Counted from the stretch's first letter, positions 18,277 to 27,410 are shown. The stretch: DNA of 64,000 nt from Endozoicomonas sp965261315 (GCA_965261315.1 CBDHDM010000133.1:21957-85956), one strand, 5' to 3'. Made by a program: numbers and translations. Notes: generated by a model not told the origin, from the letters alone.

Positions 18277-18441
18277 TTGATTCGACATGAGGGTCAGACC
18301 ACGCTGCGGTGATGTTTTTGAACCACAGAGATCACAAAGACCACGAAGAACCGCTTTTCTTTTCCTTTGTGCGCTTTGTGCTCACTGTGGTTCAAAAAAA
18401 TCCCAGCAGCACGGTCAGGCTCCCAGAGTGAATCAATGGGT
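18277..18441. repeat. Imperfect 165-bp palindrome (MITE-like intergenic element)
   Basis: The left arm (TCAGACCACGCTGC ... TTTTTGAACCACAGAGA) is mirrored by the right arm (TCACTGTGGTTCAAAAAAA ... CAGCACGGTCAGGCTC), with an inner stem near GAACCGCTTTTC. Further symmetry (ATTGATTC) extends outward. It occupies most of the 271-bp gap between the RND pump and yhdP, at the boundary of what looks like an inserted efflux block. No coding capacity was seen. Confidence 0.7.
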
Positions 18442-18526
18442 CATAGATAATCCTGGTTGATTCTTATACAGCCCATCGAAAGCAAAGGGGATACCCTTCC
18501 CCCTTCGTTAATATGAAATATCCAAA

Positions 18527-21500
18527 CTAAGGACTACTGCCTGTTTTCTTTCCCTGACTTTTCCGGGGCTTATTGGAAAACAGCTTATCCAGTGTCATTT
18601 TAGGATCATCAAAAGACCCTTTAATCCGGTAACGAATACTGGCCAGCTGGTCCACTTGCTTGCCCACGAGTTTGTCAGCAATATAGATAATCCCGGCCAC
18701 CTGAGGTGCTGTTCCTAAAAGAACACTGAGAATGGGCAGATTAGACGAGACTGGCAGGGTAACCACCAGGCTCAAATCCAGCTCTTCACGATTGGTATCG
18801 ATGGTGCCGTCCAGCTTGAAATCAGACGAAGGACCTTCAATCACCATGGGTGAATCAAAGGTAATAACGCCCTGGTTAAAATTCAGGCTCCCCCGAATCT
18901 GGTCAAAGCTGATACCGGATGAGTAGAGATCTGAAAAATCCAGCTGGATTCTTCGCGACAGTGCTTCGGTGTTAAAAATACCAAAGACTTTCAGCGCTCC
19001 CGAGGAGCTGCTATCCACCTTCCGCAGCCGCCCTTTTTTCAACAGGAGGTCAACCCGACCTTTCATGGTAGCAACTTCACCCCCAATGGGTGACCCTTCC
19101 CAGTTCAGGCTGGCATCAAAGCGACTTTCTTTCGCTTCCAGAAAGCCTGAAAAACCCAGGGCTTCCTGAAGCTCTTTTATACCGGAACCCTTCAATCTTC
19201 CCTGAACCCAGCTACGCTGCTCACCATCCATCTCTACCCAGTCTGCCAGACCAGTGAGAGATACACCCGACAGCTTACCGGTAATATTATCAATCTTAAC
19301 ACCATGAGGGGCACGGCGAAGTTTGAAGCCAATGCGGGCTGGCGCTCGACTGCCAACCTGAATCCGGCTGATGTTCACATCCAGATTGGGTAACGTTGCC
19401 GGATTTACGTCCGCAAGACTATCTTCAGGTTCTTTACTTCCTTCATCAGACGGCGTTTTTTCCAGATCAGGCTCGGGCAGATAAACGTGATCAACATTCA
19501 GCTTCCAGGGCGTTGCACGTTGTTCTGGAATCCATAAATTACCTCTCAACGTCTGCCCATCAACACTCAGTTTCATCCCCTTTTTGTCAAGTTGAGTCTC
19601 TTTCTGTTGCATTTTCTGAGGCACTTTCTGCTGAGCATGCTGCTGAAGCGAGACTGAAATATCCGGCCATTGATATTCGCCATACTTCAATAAACCAATA
19701 CGAACATTGTCGACTTCTATACGTGAAGCAAGCTGTTGCTCACCGGGCTTACCAGGCTGGCCCTCAAAGCGCTCTTTCCATGGGCCAATATCCAGAACGG
19801 GTAAATTACCTGTCACCAGAAACGTATTGCTGTCAGCTCTCTGCCTATCCAACGATTTTTTATATCCTGCCGGATCGGCGCCAAGGGTAATAAGGGCAGA
19901 CTCAGGAGAAAATTCTGGCGTCATTTTCATCTCCAGCCTGCCCAGATTGGCCAGAGAAACATTCAGCAGCTCATGCCCATCTTTTTTAACCAGAGAAAGA
20001 TCAAGAGGTAATGGCACATCAGCTGTTTTGCCAACCGGATCCGGTAATTCAATTTCAACCCCGAGCAGCTCACTGTCCACTCTGAGTTCGGTGCTCCCTT
20101 GACCCAGCCCGAGTGATAATCGGGCACGATAATCAGTTTCACCTTCCAGTAAACTAAGCCAGTCCAGCTTCAACCAGTCCTGAAGGGAAGGAACCGATAT
20201 TCTGCCAGTCCAGTCTATATCGGTGGTCACGGGCTGCTGATTCACAACCGCAGAACGAATCTGGAAGTTAGCTGGCTGACCAAAGAACCTGCCGGACAGT
20301 TGTTTCGCAGATAGACCGCGCTCAGTGCTGAACGATAAATCGCCATCAATGCCATTCACATCAATATTCAGGTCTGGAATAGCGAACCGGAAGTCTTTCA
20401 CTGCTGACCGGATATCCACTGCTGAACGGTCCAGATCATCAAGGGGAAGTGTCAAATTAAGTCCCGCATTCAACCCACCATCCAGCTGCCACTTTCTGGC
20501 CTCCCCTTCCATCCAGCCATTAATCGGTGTTTGAGTAAGAAAGTATTTGAGTGTTTCGCCATCAGCATTCAGGTGACTACTGATTTTGAGAACCGATTCC
20601 CCTTTCAGGGGAACGCTGGCCACAATATTATCCAGCCTGCCACCGGCTGATTCAGCACTTTCAGCCAGCACTTCAACCCGGTCATCATTAACATACACCT
20701 GTCCTTTCAATGCGGTAATGACAGGCCAGTCTGGCTCGTAATCCAGTTCTCCATTACTGATATCAAAAAACAGTCCCCAGCGGGAATCCTGAGAGCCATC
20801 ACCAGAACTGCCTCCTCCAACCTCGTCACCACCAACAAGGGCGCCGTTGTATATAAAGCCCCCACCAGAAATATCGGCTTTGCGAATCGCCGTATCCAGC
20901 CAGTGAGTCAGATCACTGTCCATTGGCATCAGAGCGGGTAGATATTTTCCGGTATAACGCGCATCGCCATTACTCATACCAACGGTAAGTGCCATATCCA
21001 GCGTTTCACCGTCATTCCACTGTAATGGAACATCCAGCCTTAACTTACCCTTTAAATCCCCTTCAGGTCCTTTCAGGGCAAGATCATCAGACCCCAGAAT
21101 ATAAAAGTCGTCTATAACATCCCAATAAAGTCGAGCCCGGGCTTCATCGAATGTCCATGTTTCCCGAAACAGTTCAGGAAACCCCAACTGGAAATCCCGG
21201 GTATCAAGATCCAGATACCCCTGTAACAGGTTCATCCTTAATTGACCGCTGACATTGCCTCCCGAAGGCGCACCCTCCCAGGCATCAACGGACACATTAT
21301 CCAGACGCGCGCTCAAATCAAAATCAAAGGGTTTTCGGGAAGGGAAAAGGCGAATGGCAAGATCATTCAACTGACCTTTGGGGTTCAGGGTCTGTATCAG
21401 ATCAGCTACCGGTGTTGGTAATGCATCCGTATCCAGAAGCCAGCGCTTAAGCAGATCAAGATCCAGCACTTCTGTCGCCGCAGTAATCGTATACTCATCG

Positions 21501-22510
21501 GTTCGACCACCGGTCAGGTACCAACTGTTTTCCCATCGGTAGGTAACACCATTATGCAAGCGGTTTTCCAACTGCAGATCATTCAACCAGATCTGCCAGC
21601 TGGACTCTCTCTCTCCCTGGATAAACAGCTGCGACTGACCTGTGAGATGACTCAGGTTGCCAGAGTGATCAACATAAGCCACATCCGGAGACGCAACACG
21701 CCCCTGCACCTGCCAGTGCTCATTGTCGTAGCGCCACTGGGTATCGAACTCAACCATGGCAACCAGCACATCATCATAGCAGCCAGCCCATAATGCACAG
21801 AGTTGTTCAGCATTAAGATCACTGGCTTTCGCGATGCCCTGCCACTGTGAAAATATGCCTCGACTGGAGATTCCACTGCCTTCGACTTCAAGATAACCAT
21901 TGCCAACCTCAAGCCGGGCGGACAGGTCTTTTCGATTATCGTCTGTCAATACTGTCAGGTAACGGCCATTAATATCACTGCTCTCGCCATTAGCCTTCCT
22001 CAGATTCAGCCGAATGTTGCGAACATCAACCATCTGTTGAAGGGATAGCCACTCCAGTAAAGAGCCTTTGCGATATTCCGGAGTTTGCAGTGATGAGCCG
22101 GCAATCTGCTGGATGCCAGAGAGTGTCCACCGAGCACCATCCCCCTGAACCAGATCAATATTCACACCTTTGACTTCCAGAGCCGTGAATACCGGTGCCC
22201 AGTGAAGTAATGACTCCCTTAGGCTCAGCTCCATATCCAGCTGTTCAATACTGAAGCCTGTAACATCCGCCTCTTTTCCCTTAAGTGTCAGACCTCGCAG
22301 TGACAGCCATGGCTCCCCGCTATTCCATTTGGCAGTCATAGACTCAATCTGAAGGTCAGCATTTAAGCGATCACTGAGAAAACGGGAGAGTTCAGGCTGC
22401 AAGACAGGCAATGTACTAAACATCAAACGGCCAAAGGCAACCATGATCACCAGAATGGTCAACCCTGTGATCAGAAGTCTCCAGCTCCACTTCATTAAAC
22501 TGTTGAGCAT
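18527..22510 (-). CDS. yhdP: YhdP, AsmA-like envelope phospholipid-transport protein
   Basis: A large AsmA-like protein with one N-terminal inner-membrane helix (RLLITGLTILVIMVAFGRL) and a long periplasmic beta-rich body including the DUF3971 and AsmA C-terminal regions. In E. coli YhdP acts with TamB and YdbH in moving phospholipids to the outer membrane. I use ATG 22510 (1327 residues) because it places the helix about ten residues from the N-terminus as in homologues. A TTG at 22600 would add 30 residues with no clear ribosome site. It is intact over 4 kb. A terminator at 22731-22767 separates it from rng, so it probably has its own promoter. Confidence 0.93.
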   Translation of the reverse strand: MLNSLMKWSWRLLITGLTILVIMVAFGRLMFSTLPVLQPELSRFLSDRLNADLQIESMTAKWNSGEPWLSLRGLTLKGKEADVTGFSIEQLDMELSLRESLLHWAPVFTALEVKGVNIDLVQGDGARWTLSGIQQIAGSSLQTPEYRKGSLLEWLSLQQMVDVRNIRLNLRKANGESSDINGRYLTVLTDDNRKDLSARLEVGNGYLEVEGSGISSRGIFSQWQGIAKASDLNAEQLCALWAGCYDDVLVAMVEFDTQWRYDNEHWQVQGRVASPDVAYVDHSGNLSHLTGQSQLFIQGERESSWQIWLNDLQLENRLHNGVTYRWENSWYLTGGRTDEYTITAATEVLDLDLLKRWLLDTDALPTPVADLIQTLNPKGQLNDLAIRLFPSRKPFDFDLSARLDNVSVDAWEGAPSGGNVSGQLRMNLLQGYLDLDTRDFQLGFPELFRETWTFDEARARLYWDVIDDFYILGSDDLALKGPEGDLKGKLRLDVPLQWNDGETLDMALTVGMSNGDARYTGKYLPALMPMDSDLTHWLDTAIRKADISGGGFIYNGALVGGDEVGGGSSGDGSQDSRWGLFFDISNGELDYEPDWPVITALKGQVYVNDDRVEVLAESAESAGGRLDNIVASVPLKGESVLKISSHLNADGETLKYFLTQTPINGWMEGEARKWQLDGGLNAGLNLTLPLDDLDRSAVDIRSAVKDFRFAIPDLNIDVNGIDGDLSFSTERGLSAKQLSGRFFGQPANFQIRSAVVNQQPVTTDIDWTGRISVPSLQDWLKLDWLSLLEGETDYRARLSLGLGQGSTELRVDSELLGVEIELPDPVGKTADVPLPLDLSLVKKDGHELLNVSLANLGRLEMKMTPEFSPESALITLGADPAGYKKSLDRQRADSNTFLVTGNLPVLDIGPWKERFEGQPGKPGEQQLASRIEVDNVRIGLLKYGEYQWPDISVSLQQHAQQKVPQKMQQKETQLDKKGMKLSVDGQTLRGNLWIPEQRATPWKLNVDHVYLPEPDLEKTPSDEGSKEPEDSLADVNPATLPNLDVNISRIQVGSRAPARIGFKLRRAPHGVKIDNITGKLSGVSLTGLADWVEMDGEQRSWVQGRLKGSGIKELQEALGFSGFLEAKESRFDASLNWEGSPIGGEVATMKGRVDLLLKKGRLRKVDSSSSGALKVFGIFNTEALSRRIQLDFSDLYSSGISFDQIRGSLNFNQGVITFDSPMVIEGPSSDFKLDGTIDTNREELDLSLVVTLPVSSNLPILSVLLGTAPQVAGIIYIADKLVGKQVDQLASIRYRIKGSFDDPKMTLDKLFSNKPRKSQGKKTGSSP

Positions 22511-22730
22511 AGATATGCCACCAGACCGAGTCTTTACACCCTCTGGATTCCGTTTGAGCGGAATAGTCCGCTTAAGGCTGTTTAAAATCCGCTTCAACAA
22601 CCGTGGCCCTGCCCTGACAAACCATCAACCTGTCCAGCATCAGACTGGCGCAAAACAACAAGAACTATCAATGAAACTCAACCCCAGCTCAATAATAATC
22701 ATGACAAAATAAACAGTATTTTCAAAAACG

Positions 22731-22767
22731 AAATGCGGCTTCTCACTCTTAATGAGAAACCGCATTT
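22731..22767 (-). terminator. Terminator hairpin between rng and yhdP
   Basis: AAATGCGG-N-TTCTCA pairs with TGAGAA-N-CCGCATTT, a 14-bp stem with one opposed mismatch. On the minus strand it is followed by CGTTTTTG. It lies 22 bp after the rng stop codon and would end the mre-maf-rng transcript. Confidence 0.85.
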
Positions 22768-22789
22768 ATAAAAGTATCAAATTTGCCAG

Positions 22790-24280
22790 TTAAACCAGAA
22801 CTACATCAAACTGCTCCTGGGTATAAATGGGCTCTACCTGAAAACGAATCGGCTTTTGAATAAACTCTTCAAGATCAGCCACATTACTGGACTCTTCATC
22901 CAGCAGGCGGTCAATGACGGCCTCAGATGCAAGCACCATATAACTGTCACCGTCGTATGCCCGAACAGCCCGGAGAATTTCCCGGAAGATTTCATAGCAT
23001 ACCGTTTCTGCAGTTTTCAGTGTGCCACGCCCTTCACAGGTTGGACAGGACTCACACAGAACATTCTCTAATGACTCCCGGGTTCGCTTGCGAGTCATCT
23101 CCACCAGACCCAATTCACTGACACCCGTAAAGTTGGTCTTGGCATGGTCCTGCTCCATCGCTTTTTCAAAAGCCCGCTGAACCTGACGCTGGTGCTCCGA
23201 ATCTTCCATATCAATAAAGTCGATGATAATAATACCACCAAGATTCCGTAACCTGAGCTGACGTGCAATAGCCACTGCAGCCTCAAGATTGGTTTTGAAT
23301 ATAGTCTCTTCCAGATTACGGTGACCAACAAATGCGCCAGTATTGACGTCAATAGTCGTCATTGCCTCAGTTTGATCAAGTATCAGGTACCCCCCTGATT
23401 TCAACTGAACCTTACGACTTAGCGCCTTATTAATTTCATCCTCAACACCAAATAAATCAAAAATTGGCCGTTCACCAGGATAATATTCCACCCGACCATC
23501 AATCTCTGGCACCAGCTTTTTCACAAACTTGGAAACTTTCTCAAATGTTTCTCGAGAATCAATTCGAATTTTCTCAATATTCGGATTCACCAGGTCTCGC
23601 ATGGTTCGAAGATGCAGAGGAAGATCCTCATACACATTCGCTGGCGCCTTGCTATCCTTGATATTTTCTTCAATGGTTTCCCACAGTCTACGCAGGAAAA
23701 GAACATCCGCCCGAACCTCGGCTTCACCAATACCTTCAGCGGCAGTTCTCAATATAAAACCGCCAGACTCTGCAGAATATTGAGAGGAATTTTCATCCTG
23801 ACTACCAAGACAAGACTCCACCAACTGGCGCAGACGATCCCGCTCTTCAACATCTTCTATACGAAGGGAAATGCCCACATGATTGTTTTTGGGCATATGC
23901 ACCAGATAACGGGCCGGAATTGAGATGTGTGTCGTTAAACGAGCCCCTTTGGTACCAAGCGGGTCTTTAGTTACCTGAACCACCAGAGACTGGCCTTCAT
24001 GCACCAGCTCATAGATAGGACGCTCTTGGGTATCCTCACTGCTTTTTTCCTGCCTTGGGGCAATTTCACTGGCATGGATAAACGCAGCCCGCTCAAGACC
24101 AATATCGACAAAAGCAGCCTGCATACCTGGCAGAACCCGGACGACCTTACCTTTATAAATATTGCCAACAATCCCGCGACTGCGAGCCCGCTCGACATAG
24201 ATCTCCTGCAGCACCCCATTTTCAACCAGAGCCACCCGTGATTCCATGGGCGTGATATTCATGAGAATTTCTTCGCTCAT
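22790..24280 (-). CDS. rng: Ribonuclease G
   Basis: Endoribonuclease of the RNase E/G family that matures the 5' end of 16S rRNA and degrades some mRNAs. The 496 residues match RNase G and lack the long C-terminal scaffold of RNase E. The N-terminal S1 domain (IVGNIYKGKVVRVLPGMQAAF), the catalytic aspartates in TTIDVNTGAFVG and IIIIDFIDMED, and the zinc-link cysteines in CESCPTCEGRG are all visible. It follows maf after 760 bp of repeats, an unusually long gap in a cluster that is normally tight. Confidence 0.96.
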   Translation of the reverse strand: MSEEILMNITPMESRVALVENGVLQEIYVERARSRGIVGNIYKGKVVRVLPGMQAAFVDIGLERAAFIHASEIAPRQEKSSEDTQERPIYELVHEGQSLVVQVTKDPLGTKGARLTTHISIPARYLVHMPKNNHVGISLRIEDVEERDRLRQLVESCLGSQDENSSQYSAESGGFILRTAAEGIGEAEVRADVLFLRRLWETIEENIKDSKAPANVYEDLPLHLRTMRDLVNPNIEKIRIDSRETFEKVSKFVKKLVPEIDGRVEYYPGERPIFDLFGVEDEINKALSRKVQLKSGGYLILDQTEAMTTIDVNTGAFVGHRNLEETIFKTNLEAAVAIARQLRLRNLGGIIIIDFIDMEDSEHQRQVQRAFEKAMEQDHAKTNFTGVSELGLVEMTRKRTRESLENVLCESCPTCEGRGTLKTAETVCYEIFREILRAVRAYDGDSYMVLASEAVIDRLLDEESSNVADLEEFIQKPIRFQVEPIYTQEQFDVVLV

Positions 24281-24305
24281 CCCAGTCCCTCAATTCCTTT
24301 AATGC

Positions 24306-24371
24306 ATTGACCTGTGATGTCTGGCTGCTTGTCCGAAAATTGATCCGGGAATTGAGGCACCACAGGTCAAT
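24306..24371. repeat. Small palindromic element upstream of rng
   Basis: ATTGACCTGTG (24306-24316) is exactly repeated in inverse as CACAGGTCAAT (24361-24371), with a 44-bp interior. It lies just outside the rng start and could be a mobile palindrome or a regulatory hairpin. Confidence 0.5.
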
Positions 24372-24408
24372 ACACTGTCACCAATCCTTTAGTCGAGCTG
24401 ATGTTCCA

Positions 24409-24556
24409 GGAGGCTGCCCGAGAATAGACTGCCCTACGCGGCAACTGCTCCTGCGTTGCTCTAGCTCCTGCGTCCATGCAGTCGTGCGGCGGCAGAAAAT
24501 TGGTCTAAAAACCCGATTTTGTTCGTCAAATAGCGCGCTATTCTCGGACAGCCTCC
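24409..24556. mobile_element. MITE with 19-bp terminal inverted repeats
   Basis: The ends GGAGGCTGCCCGAGAATAG and CTATTCTCGGACAGCCTCC are inverted repeats with 18 of 19 matches around a 110-bp non-coding centre. The outermost GAGGCTGT is shared with the ends of the IS1182-like element at 50425-52155, so an IS of that type may mobilise it. A 3-bp CAG direct repeat flanks the inner boundaries. No transposase is encoded. Confidence 0.75.
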
Positions 24557-24727
24557 AGGCAGAAACACAAACCGGTTTGTTCGATCATACCAGCAATCGG
24601 TGTCAGTTTTTTGCTTCCTGACAAACTTTATACCAAAAACTGTTCCAAGAGACTTTCAAGCGAAAGATAACTGCAATTTCCTTACTGAATTTATTATTGA
24701 ATGATTTCTGGAGCCTTCATCCAAACA

Positions 24728-24860
24728 CTAGGGGGCGTTCCCAATTAGCCATGAGACCAGTTGATCACTGCTCATGGGAATACCACACCGCGCAGTTCGC
24801 GCCTTGTCTGGCGCAAGCCGTGGGCGGCTGGTCACATGTCTAATTGAGAACGCCTCCTAG
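24728..24860. mobile_element. MITE with 26-bp terminal inverted repeats, flanked by CTAG
   Basis: CTAGGGGGCGTTCCCAATTA... at the left and the inverse ending in ...CGCCTCCTAG at the right match at about 22 of 26 positions. Both ends carry CTAG, which may be a 4-bp target duplication of the kind made by IS5-type elements. The 133-bp element has no coding capacity. Confidence 0.7.
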
Positions 24861-24887
24861 GTTCTGTGACATAAGGCTCCAAACCCA

Positions 24888-25012
24888 GCGGGGCGCGCAG
24901 TCTGGCTCGTAAAGCCGTATTCCACAAGGCGAACTGGTACAGTTGTAGTGGTTCTACATCAAAACCAGCTCAACGAAGCTGGAAGGCGGCTTTACGAGCC
25001 ACCCCGTGGGCT
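24888..25012. repeat. Third palindromic element between rng and maf
   Basis: GGCTCGTAAAGCCG and CGGCTTTACGAGCC are perfect 14-bp inverted repeats, with weaker outer symmetry (CCCAGCGGGG against CCCCGTGGGC). The interior of about 80 bp is non-coding. It directly follows the MITE ending at 24860 and reaches to within 30 bp of the maf stop codon. Confidence 0.65.
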
Positions 25013-25038
25013 CAAGCCAGAATAAAAACACACACTCA

Positions 25039-25623
25039 TTAAGCTTTCCAAACCGGAATGTCAAAATGGGCAAGGAGGCGGGAAGTTTCCATTAACGGCA
25101 GTCCAACCACCGCTGAATAGCTACCGGATATACTGGCAACCAGAACCGCACCGAAACCTTGAATACCGTATGCACCTGCTTTATCCGCTGGCTCACCAGT
25201 TGCAATATAGCCTTCAATTAACTGATCAGTCAGCTTATTAAACACAACATCAGTCACAGAAAGCTCTGAATAGCACTGTTCGCCATCCGTTACAGCCACA
25301 GCAGTCATCACCTGATGAGTGTTACCTGAAAGCATCTCCAACATACAACGAGCATCTTCTGCATCTCTGGGCTTACCAAGGATCTGATCACTGCATACAA
25401 CCGTTGTATCTGCGGCCAGCAGAGGCATTTTTTCTGAGCCTGACATCAAAACGTCCTGCCAGCCTGCAGTGGCTTTTTCCCGAGCCATTCTCAGCACATA
25501 GTCAGAGGCGGCTTCCTGCGGGGATGGCGTTTCATCAATGTCACAAATCAATTTTTGAAAAGGCACGCCTATCTGTTTCAGCAATTCAGCTCGGCGTGGG
25601 GACTGGGAAGCAAGATAGATCAT
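25039..25623 (-). CDS. maf: Maf-like nucleotide pyrophosphatase (YhdE type, dTTP/UTP)
   Basis: House-cleaning nucleoside triphosphate pyrophosphatase. The N-terminal signature LASQSPRRAELLKQIG and the catalytic Asp in LLAADTTVV, followed by ILGKPRD, are present. Its place between mreD and rng is the conserved position of the YhdE-type enzyme. ATG 25623 is preferred over an upstream TTG (25629) and gives 194 residues. It probably belongs to the mreCD-maf operon, starting 38 bp after mreD. Confidence 0.93.
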   Translation of the reverse strand: MIYLASQSPRRAELLKQIGVPFQKLICDIDETPSPQEAASDYVLRMAREKATAGWQDVLMSGSEKMPLLAADTTVVCSDQILGKPRDAEDARCMLEMLSGNTHQVMTAVAVTDGEQCYSELSVTDVVFNKLTDQLIEGYIATGEPADKAGAYGIQGFGAVLVASISGSYSAVVGLPLMETSRLLAHFDIPVWKA

Positions 25624-25660
25624 CTTCAACTCTGTATTCGATGGCCCTGGGAGGAGAGGG

Positions 25661-26146
25661 CTACACTACGCGAAAATAACGCCTCAAAAAGCGTAACCCG
25701 GACATAACCCAGGGCCAGATCACAGCACTGGAAACGGAAGGCAGAAGATACCAGACTGATGGAACCGTATCCCCAGCAGCGCTTCGCACCCAAAGAAGCA
25801 ATACCTGGTAAAAACCAACCATTAAAAACACCATAAATGCCTGCTGCCAGACAGGAAACAACCTCAATCGCCGATGCAGGCTGAGTACAATAAATGCAAC
25901 CATCAACATGCCAAGGGAGTTAAGGCCAAACAGGCTTCCCTGAAATACATCCAGCAACAAACCAGTGATAAAGGCAAATAACAAACCGAATCGTTCAGGT
26001 AAAGCCAAAACCCAGTAAATGACAACAAGAGGCACCCATGCCGGGCGCATCAGTGATAACCACTCTGGCAAAGGCATGATACTGAACATCGCAGCAACCA
26101 GCAGGGTCATCCATACAACCCAGTGGGCATTAGCCTGCTGAATCAT
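25661..26146 (-). CDS. mreD: Rod shape-determining membrane protein MreD
   Basis: A 161-residue membrane protein with about five hydrophobic helices, part of the elongasome (MreBCD-RodA-PBP2) that directs lateral cell-wall synthesis. The start ATG overlaps the mreC stop codon as ATGA, showing translational coupling. Length and position are standard. Confidence 0.93.
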   Translation of the reverse strand: MIQQANAHWVVWMTLLVAAMFSIMPLPEWLSLMRPAWVPLVVIYWVLALPERFGLLFAFITGLLLDVFQGSLFGLNSLGMLMVAFIVLSLHRRLRLFPVWQQAFMVFLMVGFYQVLLLWVRSAAGDTVPSVWYLLPSVSSAVIWPWVMSGLRFLRRYFRVV

Positions 26147-27063
26147 AATGCCCGCCCCTCTTCAGTCTTTTTGATCGATTCTGGCTCTTTTATGGGTTCT
26201 GACAGTACTGGCTCCAACAGCTCCATTGGCTCAATGAGATCCTTGACCTCACGAAAAACAAGAAGCACAACCCTGCTTCGGTTCACTTCTGCCAGAGGCT
26301 GAACTTCAATGGTGGCAAAGGCATCACCCGATTTATGCCTGACATGAGTAACCACACCGACGGGATAACCCTCCGGGTAGATACCTCCAAGACCGGAACT
26401 GGTTAACAGGTCGCCCTCCTGAAAGTCCTCGGTGATCGGAATGTGCAACAACTCAAGACGGTCTGCCCGGCCAGAGCCTGCAGCAATGGCTCGATACTTT
26501 GTCCGGTTATTCTGAACAGGGACTCGCGCAGCCAAATCAGTCAGCATCAATACCCGACTGCTCACAGGACTGACTTTAACCACCTGCCCCATGACACCGT
26601 GAGCATCCAAAATAGCCTGACCTTCATAGACTTTGTCGAAGGAACCTTTATTAATAACCACACGATGCCTGAATGGGTCAGGATCAACACCGACAACTTC
26701 AGAGACCAGCACCTGTTCATCCACCAGTTCAGAAGAGTTCAACAATTCTCTCAAGCGAATATTTTGTGCTGTAAGTGACGCCAGCTTCTGAACTTTCTGT
26801 TCAAGAATCAGGTTTCTGGCTTTCAGGCGGGCATTTTCCTGCAACAACTCATTATGCGATATAACAACTTGTGATGCCGTCCCCCATATACGCCCAGGCA
26901 AGTCCGCAAGAAAGAGAACGGGAGTAGCGGCGACAGTCAACCATTGGCGAACCTGTGACAGTGCCCGATAGCTATGATCAAAATACAATAATGCCAGTGA
27001 CAAAATGCCCAGCAAAACAAATCGTGTAACCAGTGACTGGCCTTGACTGAAAATCGGTTTAAT
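26143..27063 (-). CDS. mreC: Rod shape-determining protein MreC, apparent ATT start
   Basis: Periplasmic scaffold of the elongasome with one N-terminal membrane helix, a coiled coil (about residues 70-110) and a double beta-barrel domain. No ATG, GTG or TTG is well placed: the first TTG at 27015 would cut into the membrane helix. An ATT at 27063 has AAGGAG 6 nt upstream, and the protein from there reads (I/M)KPIFSQGQSLVTRF, which aligns with the conserved MreC N-terminus MKPIFSRGPSLQIRL of E. coli. This gives 306 residues, with no frameshift. The start is therefore either a genuine rare ATT codon or a single-base change in an ATG. The gene is followed by mreD with an ATGA overlap. A 348-bp gap with a hairpin separates it from mreB. 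Confidence 0.93.
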   Translation of the reverse strand: MKPIFSQGQSLVTRFVLLGILSLALLYFDHSYRALSQVRQWLTVAATPVLFLADLPGRIWGTASQVVISHNELLQENARLKARNLILEQKVQKLASLTAQNIRLRELLNSSELVDEQVLVSEVVGVDPDPFRHRVVINKGSFDKVYEGQAILDAHGVMGQVVKVSPVSSRVLMLTDLAARVPVQNNRTKYRAIAAGSGRADRLELLHIPITEDFQEGDLLTSSGLGGIYPEGYPVGVVTHVRHKSGDAFATIEVQPLAEVNRSRVVLLVFREVKDLIEPMELLEPVLSEPIKEPESIKKTEEGRAL

Positions 27064-27410
27064 AACCTGCTCCTTACCAGGCCTCAGTATGCTACTTACG
27101 TTGAAAATGCCATTTGTAAATTAACCCACCTCTCCAGATTATGATGGTTTACAAAAACTATGCTGTCAGTCTGGCGAGACTGGCATTTTCCAGCGATCCG
27201 CTGTGTGAAGTAATGATAATTATCAACGACATTTATAAACCTCTGAAGCCCAAGAGGTATAGACACAACAGGAACCGGGTCGCTGATTAAAAAGCAATAA
27301 TCAACTTTGCCTGACGGCAGTCTAAAATAGCAAATCAGCAATATCTCCACAGGAAATATTGCTGATTATTTTGCAAATAAATTTTGACTAACAGAGGCTG
27401 GCGCATCTGA
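27064..27410. other. mreB-mreC intergenic region
   Basis: About 347 bp without a supported gene. It holds the hairpin at 27333-27367 and, near mreC, the AAGGAG ribosome site used by the ATT start. I see no other clear element. Confidence 0.6.
27333..27367 (-). terminator. Perfect hairpin between mreB and mreC
   Basis: AATCAGCAATAT and ATATTGCTGATT form a perfect 12-bp stem with an 11-nt loop. T-rich sequence follows on the minus strand (TTGCTATTTTAG). It may partly terminate mreB transcripts and lower mreCD relative to mreB. The stem is certain; the terminator function is likely. Confidence 0.6.

Noticed and set aside
27096..27350. 84-residue minus-strand frame between mreB and mreC
   Set aside because: No ribosome site, no recognisable protein, and it overlaps the hairpin; treated as non-coding.
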